In this document: positions 42,073 through 50,579 of the stretch, one piece after another
Numbering within the stretch: position 1 is the stretch's first letter
Layout of the letters: each line of letters opens with the position of its first letter
From: Bhargavaea beijingensis
GTDB lineage: Bacteria > Bacillota > Bacilli > Bacillales_A > Planococcaceae
Assembly (NCBI RefSeq): GCF_900101985.1
Contig: NZ_FNAR01000001.1
Location: 62,001 to 126,000, forward strand
DNA length: 64,000 nucleotides
Reading direction: 5' to 3'
Made by a program: the position numbers and the translations under genes
Notes under the pieces: model-generated
Database searches by the model: none
Seen by the model: the letters and a program-made list of their open reading frames with translations, nothing else
Told to the model about the DNA's origin: nothing

Positions 42073-43722
42073 ATGGATTACGACGTAATCACGGTCGGCC
42101 ATGGGTTGGCGGGTCTTGTGGCGACGGCTGAACTTGCCGATGCGGGAAAGAAGGTGCTGCTCCTCGACCAGGAGCCGGCGTCGAATATCGGAGGCCAGGC
42201 GTGGTGGTCGTTTGGCGGGCTGTTTCTCGTGGACTCGCCGGAACAGCGCCGGATGGGCATCAAAGATTCCCATGAACTGGCGTGGCAGGACTGGCTCGGG
42301 ACGGCGGGGTTTGATCGGATGAGCGACGAAGATGAGTGGGGCTACCAGTGGGCGAAGGCGTATGTCGATTTTGCCGCTGGTGGGAAGCGGGCATGGCTCC
42401 GGTCGCTCGGCGTCCGGTTCTTCCCGGTCGTCGGCTGGGCGGAGCGCGGCGGGAGCCTTGCTGATGGGCATGGAAACTCCGTCCCGCGTTTCCATATCGT
42501 CTGGGGAACGGGTCCGGGGATCGTCAAGCCGTTTGCGGAGCGCGTACGGCAGGGAATCCGTGACGGGCACGTCCATTACCTGCCGCGCCACCGGGTGACG
42601 GATTTTGTCACGGAAAACGGTGCCGTGACGGGCGTTCGGGGGGAGAAACTTGTGGAGGACGACCGGCATCGCGGCGAAAAAACGTCACGCCAGGTGGAGC
42701 GGCTTTTCGAAGTGCGGGCGGGGGCGGTGCTCATGACAAGCGGCGGCATCGGCGGCAACCATGAGCTGGTCCGAAAAAACTGGCCGGAGCGGCTAGGCGG
42801 GCCTCCTGGGCGCATGCTGTCGGGCGTGCCCGCCTATGTCGACGGGCAATTGCTCGGAGCGGCGGAACAGGCCGGAGGGCGGCTCGTCAATCGCGACCGG
42901 ATGTGGCATTACACGGAAGGCATCCGAAACTATGACCCGGTATGGCCTCACCACGGGATCCGGATTTTACCGGGGCCTTCCCCGCTCTGGTTTGACGCGG
43001 AAGGCCAGCGATTCGGCGCGCCGAACTTCCCGGGTTTTGATACGCTCTCGACGCTTGAAGCGATCGGAAAAAGCGGGTACGACTATTCCTGGTTTGTCCT
43101 GACGAAAAAGATGATCGAAAAGGAATTCGCCCTGTCCGGCTCCGAACAGAACCCGGACCTGACCGGAAAAAGCATCCGGATGATCCTCTCGCGCGTGCTG
43201 CCGGGCGCGCCGGAACCTGTCGAGAAGTTCATGAAGCGCGGAGAGGACTTTGTCGTCGCCCGGACGCTTCCGGAGCTGGTCGACGGCATGAACGACCTGG
43301 TCGGCGAGGAGCGCATCTTCCTTGAAGAGATGGAGCGGCAGATCCGTGCGCGCGACCGCGAGATCGACAACAAGTTTGCGAAGGATCTTCAGGTGATGGC
43401 AATCCGGAGCGCACGGGCATCCATGGGCGACAAGCTTGTCCGCGTCGCGCCTCCGCACCGCGTTCTCGATCCCGCAGCCGGTCCGCTGATCGCCGTCAGG
43501 CTGAACATCGTCAGCCGGAAAACACTCGGCGGCCTGCAGACAAACCTGTCGGGACAGGTGCTGGGTGCGGACGGTGAACCGGTGCCGGGCCTTTACGCCG
43601 CAGGCGAGGCGGCCGGCTTTGGCGGAGGCGGCGTCCACGGCTATCGCTCACTTGAAGGCACCTTTCTCGGCGGCTGCCTGTTCTCCGGGCGTCAGGCGGG
43701 AAGGGCGCTGGGGAAAGACTAG
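42073..43722 (+). CDS. FAD-binding dehydrogenase (KstD/fumarate reductase-like)
   Basis: A 549-residue flavoprotein with the Rossmann motif V-G-H-G-L-A-G-L-V-A at the N-terminus and the C-terminal FAD motif G-L-Y-A-A-G-E-A-A-G-F-G-G-G-G-V-H-G. It belongs to the FAD-binding dehydrogenase family that includes ketosteroid dehydrogenases and soluble fumarate reductases; the substrate is unknown. GGGAGGGG lies ten bases before the ATG, and TATAAT occurs at about 42036. It stands alone after the YibE/F pair. Confidence 0.85.
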   Translation: MDYDVITVGHGLAGLVATAELADAGKKVLLLDQEPASNIGGQAWWSFGGLFLVDSPEQRRMGIKDSHELAWQDWLGTAGFDRMSDEDEWGYQWAKAYVDFAAGGKRAWLRSLGVRFFPVVGWAERGGSLADGHGNSVPRFHIVWGTGPGIVKPFAERVRQGIRDGHVHYLPRHRVTDFVTENGAVTGVRGEKLVEDDRHRGEKTSRQVERLFEVRAGAVLMTSGGIGGNHELVRKNWPERLGGPPGRMLSGVPAYVDGQLLGAAEQAGGRLVNRDRMWHYTEGIRNYDPVWPHHGIRILPGPSPLWFDAEGQRFGAPNFPGFDTLSTLEAIGKSGYDYSWFVLTKKMIEKEFALSGSEQNPDLTGKSIRMILSRVLPGAPEPVEKFMKRGEDFVVARTLPELVDGMNDLVGEERIFLEEMERQIRARDREIDNKFAKDLQVMAIRSARASMGDKLVRVAPPHRVLDPAAGPLIAVRLNIVSRKTLGGLQTNLSGQVLGADGEPVPGLYAAGEAAGFGGGGVHGYRSLEGTFLGGCLFSGRQAGRALGKD

Positions 43723-43782
43723 GAACCTGATTGGCCGGATGGAGCATCCTTGCCGACGGGTTTGAGAACGGCTTAAATTAGC

Positions 43783-43834
43783 GAGTGTTGAGCAAAGCCG
43801 GCTGAGTGTTAAGAAAACATCTGTGAGTGTTAAG
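43783..43834. repeat. three GAGTGTTAAG repeats, 21-bp period
   Basis: GAGTGTTGAG at 43783, GAGTGTTAAG at 43804 and 43825, exactly 21 bp apart, in the gap after the FAD dehydrogenase gene. Confidence 0.88.
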
Positions 43835-43917
43835 AAAACCGGCCGCGGATGCCGGGCAAGCCGGCTGTTGCCAAAGCAATGTTAGCCTAATATGAAGCCA
43901 CCCTGTTTCAAGGGTTC

Positions 43918-43931
43918 ATTTCCCGGGAAAC
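43918..43931. repeat. TTTCCCGGGAAA palindrome
   Basis: ATTTCCCGGGAAAC, one base from the perfect form, about 25 bases before the thioredoxin-like gene. Confidence 0.75.
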
Positions 43932-43955
43932 TTATGCAACAGGAGGGGATTCCCG

Positions 43956-44396
43956 ATGAAACTGCATGAACCGATGCCGGAACTGACCGGCGCAACCGCA
44001 TGGCTGAACGGCGAAGTGACCAAATCCGAGCTGGTCGGCGAGAAGCCGACGCTCATCCATTTCTGGGCCGTCAGCTGCAACATCTGCAAGGAAACGATGC
44101 CCGAAGTGAACGAGCTGCGGGACAAGTACAAAGACGATTTGAATGTCGTGGCGGTCCACATGCCGCTCACCGGCGCGGACAACGACATGGACAAGATCCG
44201 GGAGACGGCGGAACAGTACGGCCTCACACAGCCTGTATTCGTCGACAGTGAGTACAAGCTTACAGACGCCTTCGAGAACGAGCTTGCCCCGGCATACTAT
44301 GTGTTCGACAGGGAAGGCCAGCTGCGCCACTATCAGGCGGGCAGGACCGGCCTCGACATGGTGGAGGACCGGATCGAGCGCGTCATTGAACAATGA
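43956..44396 (+). CDS. thioredoxin-like TlpA/ResA-family protein
   Basis: A 146-residue protein with a thioredoxin fold and active site C41-N-I-C44 in H-F-W-A-V-S-C-N-I-C-K. It lacks the signal or membrane anchor usual in ResA/TlpA proteins, so it should act in the cytoplasm. AGGAGGGG precedes the ATG. A close paralogue with C-G-L-C lies 3 kb downstream at 47054. The partner protein is unknown. Confidence 0.85.
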   Translation: MKLHEPMPELTGATAWLNGEVTKSELVGEKPTLIHFWAVSCNICKETMPEVNELRDKYKDDLNVVAVHMPLTGADNDMDKIRETAEQYGLTQPVFVDSEYKLTDAFENELAPAYYVFDREGQLRHYQAGRTGLDMVEDRIERVIEQ

Positions 44397-44401
44397 GGGG
44401 G

Positions 44402-44428
44402 ACCCGGCACGACAAGTGCCGGGTTTTC
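44402..44428 (+). terminator. rho-independent terminator
   Basis: ACCCGGCAC and its complement around GACAA, followed by T4. Confidence 0.85.
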
Positions 44429-44498
44429 CTGTGCATAGTTGCCGGCCGGCAGGGCATATGATAATCTGGACTCAACTTCAGCCGGAAAGGGATGACGA

Positions 44499-44669
44499 AT
44501 GGGAAGATGGACAAGTGACGGAGTGCTTTGGACGAATCGGATGCTTTTTTCGAACGTCGGCGGGATCCGTCTGCCCATTTTTCCATCGTCATCCAGAACT
44601 GCAGCCGCAAGCGCGCGGCTTGTTTGGCGACGTGTAAATGAGCATTTTTTGGATTCCTCCGGCCACTAA
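44499..44669 (+). CDS. possible leader ORF of the ABC-F gene
   Basis: 56 codons starting M-G-R-W-T-S-D-G behind AAAGGGATGACG. Its stop codon falls in the loop of the attenuator hairpin at 44655-44685. The product resembles nothing known and is rather long for a leader peptide. Its position before an ABC-F protection gene fits ribosome-sensing attenuation, as known for several antibiotic-induced ABC-F genes. A GATAAT box at 44460-44465 with TTGCCG at 44439 could be its promoter. Confidence 0.45.
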   Translation: MGRWTSDGVLWTNRMLFSNVGGIRLPIFPSSSRTAAASARLVWRRVNEHFLDSSGH

Positions 44670-44685
44670 GGCCGGGGGGCTTTTG
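44655..44685 (+). terminator. attenuator-like hairpin before the ABC-F gene
   Basis: CCTCCGGCC pairs with GGCCGGGGGG around ACTAA (44655-44679), followed by CT4. It ends 32 bases before the ABC-F start, so the gene can be reached only by read-through or an alternative structure. Confidence 0.75.
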
Positions 44686-44716
44686 CGTGCCCTCCGAGAA
44701 ACAGGGAGGAATCTGC

Positions 44717-46414
44717 ATGTTGCTTGGACAACTTGAGGAACTCTCCGTCATGTACGGGGATGTCACGATTTTTGAGAGGGTATCGGCCGATATCCCGGAA
44801 GGCGCGGTCATCGCGCTTGTCGGACCGAATGGGGCGGGAAAATCAACGCTGATGGAGCGGATCGCGGGCAGCCGGGAGCCGTCTTCGGGGCAGGTGCGCT
44901 GGAACGGGAAGCGTCCGTCCGTCACCTATTTCCGCCAGGAAGAGGCATCGCCTGACCTATTGGACGGTGCCGCCGACGTGTTGGCCGAACGGAAAAGATG
45001 GCGCTTATCCGAAGAGGTTGCATACAATACCGCGAGCGGGGGGGAGCGGATGAAGCTCCGCCTGTCCGCCGCCCTTGCAAAACAAAGCCGGCTCGTGCTG
45101 CTGGATGAGCCGACCAATCACCTCGACCGGGAGGCGATGGACCGGCTGATCGGACAGATCAGGAAAAGCCGGTCGACGTTCATCATCGTGTCGCACGACC
45201 GGCATTTTATCGACCGGGTCGCGGACCGCGTATGGGAGCTGGATCATGGCAGCCTCACCGAATACGGGGGCAACTACACGGATTACCGGATTCAGAAAGA
45301 AGCCGAACATGCCGCACACCAAAAGCGGTATGAACAGCAGCAGAAAAAAGTCGCACGGGTCGGTGAACAGCTCAAGCAGCTGTCGGATTGGTCGGACAAG
45401 GCACACCGGGAATCGGCGAAGAAGGGCGAAGGCCGGATGGGAGCCAAGGAATACTACCGCGTCAAGGCCAAGAAAAAGGACATCCAGATCCGCTCGAAGC
45501 GCAAACGGCTCGAAGCCGAGCTGGAAAAGGATGGCGTTGAAAAACCCGTAGAGGAGGCCTCCGTCACATTCGATGTGAAAGGGGGGCGCCGTAAGGGCAT
45601 GCGGGTATTCGAGCTCCGGGGCGTCTCGAAATCATATGGAAAACGGACACTTTTCCGTGACGCGCGATTTACCGTCCTGTCCGGAGAACGCCTCGCCCTC
45701 CTCGGACCGAATGGGTCGGGCAAGACGACGCTTTTCCGGATGCTGCTTGGTGAAGAACCGCATGAAGGAGAGATCTGGCGGACGGAAGGAATGACGATCG
45801 GTGTCCTCAGCCAGTCGGTGCTGGACCTCCCGCTTGAAACAACCATGGGGGACTACTTTTCCGCCGCCACTTACGAACAGCAGGGAAAGCTCCGGACCGA
45901 CCTGTCGAATCTCGGATTCACTGCAAAGCACTGGACACTCCCGCTTTCACAGTTGAGCATGGGAGAGCGGCTCAAAGTGAAACTCATGCGGTTTATCCTG
46001 GAAGGCACCGACGTCCTGCTCCTCGATGAGCCCACCAACCATCTCGACCTGCCGGCCCGTGAAGAGCTGGAACGGACACTTGGCACATTTCCGGGTACGC
46101 TCCTGTTCGCCTCCCACGACCGGTATTTCACCGAGAAGCTCGCGGACGACATCCTGGTCTTCGGGGAAGGAACCATCCGGAAGCTGCTGATGGCACCTGC
46201 TGAATGGGAAGAAAAGCGGAGCAGGGCTGCCCATGGCAGGGATGAAAAGACACTGGCGGAAGAGCACCTGCGGCTCGAGACGGAGTGTCAGGCTGTTCTC
46301 GGGAAGCTCAGCCTGCTTTTGCCGGGCGACAAGGAATATGCCGCGCTTGACCGGCGATTCATGGAGCTGACCGGCGAAATCCGGCAGCTTGAAGAGCGCC
46401 GGAAAGATGAGTAA
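44717..46414 (+). CDS. ABC-F ribosomal protection protein
   Basis: A 565-residue protein with two ABC domains and no membrane segments. Walker A is G-P-N-G-A-G-K-S-T and G-P-N-G-S-G-K-T-T; Walker B is L-L-D-E-P-T-N-H in both. The charged helical linker (about 200-300) contains K-E-Y-Y-R-V-K-A-K-K-K, as in VmlR/Vga-type proteins that dislodge antibiotics from the ribosome. AGGGAGGAA precedes the ATG. The leader ORF and hairpin upstream suggest drug-induced expression. The drug range cannot be read. Confidence 0.85.
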   Translation: MLLGQLEELSVMYGDVTIFERVSADIPEGAVIALVGPNGAGKSTLMERIAGSREPSSGQVRWNGKRPSVTYFRQEEASPDLLDGAADVLAERKRWRLSEEVAYNTASGGERMKLRLSAALAKQSRLVLLDEPTNHLDREAMDRLIGQIRKSRSTFIIVSHDRHFIDRVADRVWELDHGSLTEYGGNYTDYRIQKEAEHAAHQKRYEQQQKKVARVGEQLKQLSDWSDKAHRESAKKGEGRMGAKEYYRVKAKKKDIQIRSKRKRLEAELEKDGVEKPVEEASVTFDVKGGRRKGMRVFELRGVSKSYGKRTLFRDARFTVLSGERLALLGPNGSGKTTLFRMLLGEEPHEGEIWRTEGMTIGVLSQSVLDLPLETTMGDYFSAATYEQQGKLRTDLSNLGFTAKHWTLPLSQLSMGERLKVKLMRFILEGTDVLLLDEPTNHLDLPAREELERTLGTFPGTLLFASHDRYFTEKLADDILVFGEGTIRKLLMAPAEWEEKRSRAAHGRDEKTLAEEHLRLETECQAVLGKLSLLLPGDKEYAALDRRFMELTGEIRQLEERRKDE

Positions 46415-46496
46415 GCCATTGAAAATCGACCATTGTTCTGCTATTCTTTCTTTAATAAGATTGAATTTTCCATAAACTTAAAAGGGGCAGGTCGCA

Positions 46497-47015
46497 ATGA
46501 CTAAAAGACTGATCGGTAATCCGGCACCCCGCTTTGAGATGAAAGCTGTCCTGCCGAGCAGGGAATTCGGCACGGTCAGCCTGGAGGATAATATAAGAAA
46601 ACACAGATGGACGGTTCTGATCTTTTATCCGATGGACTTCTCGCTGTCCAGCCCGGCCGAACTCACTGCTTTTTCCGACCGCCACGTTGAGTTTGCGGAG
46701 CTGAATGCCGAAGTGATCGGCATCTCGACGGATACGGTGCATGCCCACCTCGCCTGGGTGGGGATCGCCCGAATAAATAACGGTCCGGGCGGGCTGAATT
46801 TCCCTCTGGCCTCCGACCGGAAGCTTGCCGTTTCGCGCGAGTACGGCATGCTCATTGAAGAGGAGGGCATCACGCTCCGCGGCCTTTTCATCATCAGCCC
46901 GGCAGGTGACCTGCTCTACCAGGCTGCTTTCCGTGAAGACATCGGCCGCGACGTCGATGAAACGCTCCGCGTGCTTCAGGGCCTGCAGATGGGAGGCAGG
47001 CGCGCCGCAAACTGA
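46497..47015 (+). CDS. peroxiredoxin-like protein with no cysteine
   Basis: A 172-residue AhpC/TSA-fold protein. The expected active-site block F-Y-P-x-D-F-T-F-V-C-P-T-E is F-Y-P-M-D-F-S-L-S-S52-P-A-E here: the peroxidatic Cys is Ser52. The resolving Cys is missing too, and there is no cysteine in the whole protein. It therefore cannot reduce peroxide by the usual chemistry. AAAAGGGGCAGG precedes the ATG. It lies 38 bases before a thioredoxin-like gene and is probably co-transcribed with it. Confidence 0.82.
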   Translation: MTKRLIGNPAPRFEMKAVLPSREFGTVSLEDNIRKHRWTVLIFYPMDFSLSSPAELTAFSDRHVEFAELNAEVIGISTDTVHAHLAWVGIARINNGPGGLNFPLASDRKLAVSREYGMLIEEEGITLRGLFIISPAGDLLYQAAFREDIGRDVDETLRVLQGLQMGGRRAAN

Positions 47016-47053
47016 CCGACGCCGGGGACCTTATAAACAGAAGGAGAGAGCGG

Positions 47054-47494
47054 ATGAAGCTTCGAACACCGATGCCTGAGCTCGACGGAGCAACTGATTG
47101 GTTGAACGGTGTGAAAACAAGGACGGACCTTGTCGGCGAACGGCCGACGCTGATCCATTTCTGGTCCGTCAGTTGCGGCCTCTGCAAAGACACGATGCCG
47201 CATGTCAGCGAAATCCGAGACAAGTATGTTGGACGGCTGAATGTCATTGCGATCCACATGCCGCGTTCCAAAGAGGATAACGACCCGATGAAAATCCGGG
47301 AAGCCGCTGCAGCCCACGGCATCACTCAGCCCATATTCGTCGATGGTGCAAGGAAGCTGACGGAGGTATTCGGAAACCGGTATGTGCCTGCTTATTACGT
47401 TTTTGATACGGGCGGACGCCTCCGGCACTATCAGGCGGGTGAAGGCGGCATGCTGCTGCTGGAAAAGCGAATCATCCGACTTCTGGAAGAGTGA
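47054..47494 (+). CDS. thioredoxin-like TlpA/ResA-family protein (paralogue)
   Basis: A 146-residue paralogue of the protein at 43956, of the same length with most positions conserved, and active site C41-G-L-C44. It too lacks a signal sequence. AAGGAGAG precedes the ATG. It follows the cysteine-free peroxiredoxin-like gene. The differing dipeptide between the cysteines implies a different redox potential. Confidence 0.85.
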   Translation: MKLRTPMPELDGATDWLNGVKTRTDLVGERPTLIHFWSVSCGLCKDTMPHVSEIRDKYVGRLNVIAIHMPRSKEDNDPMKIREAAAAHGITQPIFVDGARKLTEVFGNRYVPAYYVFDTGGRLRHYQAGEGGMLLLEKRIIRLLEE

Positions 47495-47579
47495 CGGGGA
47501 AAATGAACGCCGCCCTGACCCGGAGAGGGAATGGCCGGAGTGTTTGGTGTCTTCATAAGTTGTCTGCTCCAGATGGAAT

Positions 47580-47613
47580 AAGGCCGCATCCGGAAAAGGG
47601 GTGCGGCCTGTTC
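47580..47613. terminator. terminator between convergent genes
   Basis: AGGCCGCA and its complement around a loop of about 13 bases, with a weak T-rich tail. Confidence 0.6.
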
Positions 47614-47620
47614 CTGCAGG

Positions 47621-48292
47621 TCATTGCTGAACCATGGAATCCGTATCGGGCCTGTTCTCCAGCTTCACCTTCGTCACGGCGAGCGAGGCGATCAGGACCA
47701 GTTCAAAGAGATTCGTAGCGGCTTCACTCGGAATGTCCGGATTGAACATGCTGCCGATGGCCATGGCGATCGTGCCGGCAAGTATCCACCAGGAACCGGC
47801 TTTCCAGGCAAGGAAGATCCCGGCGACCAGGAGTGCGGCAATGACAATGAGGATCATGGCCGGCGGTCCGGACGCTTCCTCAGCGGATGAATAGCTCAAT
47901 ACGCCATAGCGTTCAATTTTCTTTAATTCCAGTCCATTGATGACGGTGACGAATTCAACGATGACCGCGGAGATGGCAGCCGCCCAGAAAAGAAGGGCCG
48001 CCCAGCCTCGCCGGGCCCATCCGATTCCCGCTTGTCTCATCGCACCGAGCGAGAACAAAATCAGGGTCGGCGTCACGAAGGCGTGGAGCCAGAAGCGTGC
48101 GGCGTTCAGTCCTTCCAGCAGGGCGCCTTCCCCGATCAGGGTGCCGAGCGCAAGAATCCCATTGTCGTAGACGAGGGACAACATGACGAGCAAGATGACG
48201 CTCATGAGCGCCCATTCCCTTTGTTTACTGACAGTCCCAATTAGCAGTCCCGAATAAGCGAGGGCAAATCCCCCGAAAATATACGCATCCAT
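47621..48292 (-). CDS. integral membrane protein, unknown
   Basis: A 223-residue protein with about seven hydrophobic segments, beginning M-D-A-Y-I-F-G-G-F-A-L-A-Y-S. I do not recognise the family. Charged loops contain no obvious catalytic motif. The gene is followed on the same strand by no other gene before the convergent thioredoxin-like one. Confidence 0.65.
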   Translation of the reverse strand: MDAYIFGGFALAYSGLLIGTVSKQREWALMSVILLVMLSLVYDNGILALGTLIGEGALLEGLNAARFWLHAFVTPTLILFSLGAMRQAGIGWARRGWAALLFWAAAISAVIVEFVTVINGLELKKIERYGVLSYSSAEEASGPPAMILIVIAALLVAGIFLAWKAGSWWILAGTIAMAIGSMFNPDIPSEAATNLFELVLIASLAVTKVKLENRPDTDSMVQQ

Positions 48293-48394
48293 TCCATCAC
48301 TCCCGTGCCCGGGTCCGGACAGTTTCTCCCACTCTTCCCTTAGGAGAGCCTTCTGAAAACCTATTGGTGTTATATAACAGAAGCGGACAGCACC

Positions 48395-48949
48395 TTATCG
48401 GAAGCTGTCCGCTTTGGCTTTTCTCGGCCAGATAAAATACGAAAGGGAAAGGGCGACGTCGATGGCGGCCACGAGCGTCCAGACCTTCAGGATCTGCAGG
48501 AGGACTTCGGTCTGCCCGGGATTCCCCGCGAGACGAACCAGCAAAAACAGGTAACCCCCGCCGAGCATCCAGGCAAGCACATGGAGAAGGCTGCCGGACA
48601 GCTCATGCCGGGCATGGTCGAACCCGTAACGTTTCACCGGTTTCGGCCCTTTTTTCATGAGGTGGTAGCGGAACCGCTCATCCGCCCACCGGATCATCCG
48701 CTTCCCGAAGGTGAGGGAGACACCGAGATAGATGGCAGCGATGCCGTGGGCGGCCGTTGCGGTCGCGTCATTGGCAAGGATGTCGACGGTTGTCGCAATC
48801 AGTAGCGTCAGGTCGAGCACCGGCGTTATGGCGAGCAGCAACAGTCCGAGCCGTTTTCTTCCGAAAAGATAGCGCGTGACCAGGCCGGCGGCGATAAACA
48901 CCCAGAAACCGATTTCCACGGCAATGATCAGGTAAGCGATGAGGTTCAT
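48395..48949 (-). CDS. ymcC: YmcC-like integral membrane protein
   Basis: A 184-residue protein with about five membrane segments. The segments G-F-W-V-F-I-A-A-G-L-V-T-R-Y, A-A-H-G-I-A-A-I-Y-L-G-V-S and R-M-I-R-W-A-D-E-R-F-R-Y match my recollection of B. subtilis YmcC (also about 184 residues). A TetR regulator is divergently transcribed from it, as ymcC neighbours the TetR-family pksA gene in B. subtilis. Function unknown. Confidence 0.75.
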   Translation of the reverse strand: MNLIAYLIIAVEIGFWVFIAAGLVTRYLFGRKRLGLLLLAITPVLDLTLLIATTVDILANDATATAAHGIAAIYLGVSLTFGKRMIRWADERFRYHLMKKGPKPVKRYGFDHARHELSGSLLHVLAWMLGGGYLFLLVRLAGNPGQTEVLLQILKVWTLVAAIDVALSLSYFIWPRKAKADSFR

Positions 48950-48967
48950 GTTTGCACTCCTTTTTAA

Positions 48968-49030
48968 TACATTTGTGTTATTTAGATTTTAGCACTCCGC
49001 TTTTATTTAGCACAAGTGTTTTATTTAGAG
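48968..49030. promoter_or_regulatory. repeats in the ymcC/TetR divergent region
   Basis: Two related stretches, ACATTTGTGTTATTTAG and CACAAGTGTTTTATTTAG, about 40 bp apart, lie between the divergent genes. They are candidate sites for the TetR regulator. Confidence 0.5.
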
Positions 49031-49050
49031 GTGGATGATATACTAGAGAT

Positions 49051-49635
49051 ATGCCAAAAATCGTGAATCATGAAGAACGGCGCGAACAGATCGCGGAAGC
49101 CATGTGGCGGGTCATCCTGGAAAAAGGCATGGAAGGAGCGACGGTGCGCAACATTGCCGGGGAAGCAGGGCTGTCAACGGGGGCGCTGCGGCATTATTTC
49201 AAAGACCAGGATGAACTGCTGGTGTACGCGATGCGCCTTGTCAATGAGCGGGTTGAAAAGCGCGCGTTGAAGATTCTGCAGGAAGGACTTCCGCCCAAAG
49301 AGAAGGTGATCCGTGTCCTGTTGGAGATTGTGCCTGTCGATGAAGAGCGGCGGGCGGAGATGGATGTGTGGTTCACCTTCCAGGCGCATATCCGCCACCG
49401 GAAGGACCTGGAGGGCGCGCCCGGCCATGCGCTCCGTGGTGCCGTCAGCAAGTTGCTCGGCTTTCTGACCTATGAAGAAGTGCTGAGAGAGGATCTGGAC
49501 ATCGGGCTCGAAGCGGAGCGGCTTTATTCAATCATCGACGGCCTTGCGCTCCATGCATTTCTGGAACCGGAGCGGCTCGAGGCTGGTAAAGTAGAGATGC
49601 TGATCCGGGATTCAGTCGGCCGGATCTGCAGGTAA
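49051..49635 (+). CDS. TetR-family regulator (PksA-like position)
   Basis: A 194-residue TetR protein. The DNA-binding helices are visible in V-R-N-I-A-G-E-A-G-L-S-T-G-A-L-R-H-Y-F. The C-terminal ligand domain is helical and variable. It probably represses the divergent ymcC-like gene and itself. The ATG lies behind GGTGGATG at a long spacing. Confidence 0.85.
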   Translation: MPKIVNHEERREQIAEAMWRVILEKGMEGATVRNIAGEAGLSTGALRHYFKDQDELLVYAMRLVNERVEKRALKILQEGLPPKEKVIRVLLEIVPVDEERRAEMDVWFTFQAHIRHRKDLEGAPGHALRGAVSKLLGFLTYEEVLREDLDIGLEAERLYSIIDGLALHAFLEPERLEAGKVEMLIRDSVGRICR

Positions 49636-49696
49636 AGCCGTCACTTGCAAAATCTTCTGCCCATGATATAGTGGGTGTGAAAACTGAACATGAACT

Positions 49697-49791
49697 GCCA
49701 CTGGGGGAGCCTTTGAGAAAGGCTGAGACGTGCATGGGCTGCGCGGACCCTTGGAACCTGATCCGGATCATACCGGCGTAGGGAAGTGGGG
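49697..49791 (+). ncRNA. TPP riboswitch (THI element)
   Basis: Hallmarks in order: GGGGAGCC (P2), GGCTGAGA, a variable stem around GCATGGGCTGCGCG, ACCCTTGGAACCTGATC, and the TACCGGCGTAGGGAAG block. It senses thiamine pyrophosphate and sits just before the thi operon, with a terminator at 49828-49862 as expression platform. Confidence 0.95.
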
Positions 49792-49827
49792 CCCGCAGCG
49801 CTTTGCTGCATTTGAATGCATACTCAG

Positions 49828-49862
49828 GCCGCCTTCCGCGTCGATCCGGAAGGCGGCTTTTT
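49828..49862 (+). terminator. riboswitch-controlled terminator
   Basis: GCCGCCTTCC and its complement around a ten-base loop, followed by T5, 33 bases before the tenA start. Confidence 0.88.
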
Positions 49863-49895
49863 CATGTTCTCCATCAAGGAAAGGGGACGGAGAAG

Positions 49896-50579
49896 ATGGG
49901 ATTTTGTGAACGGGTGCGGCGGGAGTGCGATGGGATCTGGGAAGCGAGTTTCAAGCATCCATTCGTGGAGGCACTCGCAGCCGGCACGCTTGATGAGGAT
50001 GTCTTCCGGTTCTATGTGCTGCAGGATGCGTATTACCTGTCACATTTCGCGAAAGTCCAGGCGCTCGGCGCGGTAAAGGCGAAGGATTTGCTGACGACAC
50101 AAAGCTTTGCAAAGCACGCGGAAGCGACATGCTCCGCGGAGCTTGCGCTGCATGAAGAGTTCTTCACCTTGCTGGGTGTGACACCTGAAGAGCACGAGGC
50201 GTTCCGGCCGGCGCCGACCGCGTACGCCTATACGTCACATATGTATCGTGCGGCCGTGGAGGGAGATCTCGCCGATGTGCTCGCCGCACTTCTTCCGTGC
50301 TACTGGCTGTATTGGGAGATCGGCGAGCGGCTGAAGGGCGCCGAGCCGGGGCATCCGATCTACGATAAGTGGATCGCGACCTACGGTTCCGAGTGGTTTG
50401 GCGAGCTGGTGAACGAACAGATCGGCAGGATGAACCAGCTTGCGGACGGTCTTCCGGAAAAACGGATCCGTGAGCTCGCGGAGCGCTTCCGAAAAAGCAG
50501 CATCTATGAGCTGAACTTCTGGGAGATGGCATGGACAACAGAGCAGTGGGAGACCCCGGAAATGGAGGGCGTCCGATGA
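49896..50579 (+). CDS. tenA: aminopyrimidine aminohydrolase TenA (thiaminase II)
   Basis: A 227-residue TenA: helical protein with F-Y-V-L-Q-D-A-Y-Y-L, C-Y-W-L-Y-W-E-I-G (catalytic Cys and Glu) and the C-terminal E-L-N-F-W-E-M-A-W. It salvages the pyrimidine part of degraded thiamine. Start ATG with GGACGGAG upstream. First gene of the thi operon; its stop overlaps thiM by ATGA. Confidence 0.93.
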   Translation: MGFCERVRRECDGIWEASFKHPFVEALAAGTLDEDVFRFYVLQDAYYLSHFAKVQALGAVKAKDLLTTQSFAKHAEATCSAELALHEEFFTLLGVTPEEHEAFRPAPTAYAYTSHMYRAAVEGDLADVLAALLPCYWLYWEIGERLKGAEPGHPIYDKWIATYGSEWFGELVNEQIGRMNQLADGLPEKRIRELAERFRKSSIYELNFWEMAWTTEQWETPEMEGVR

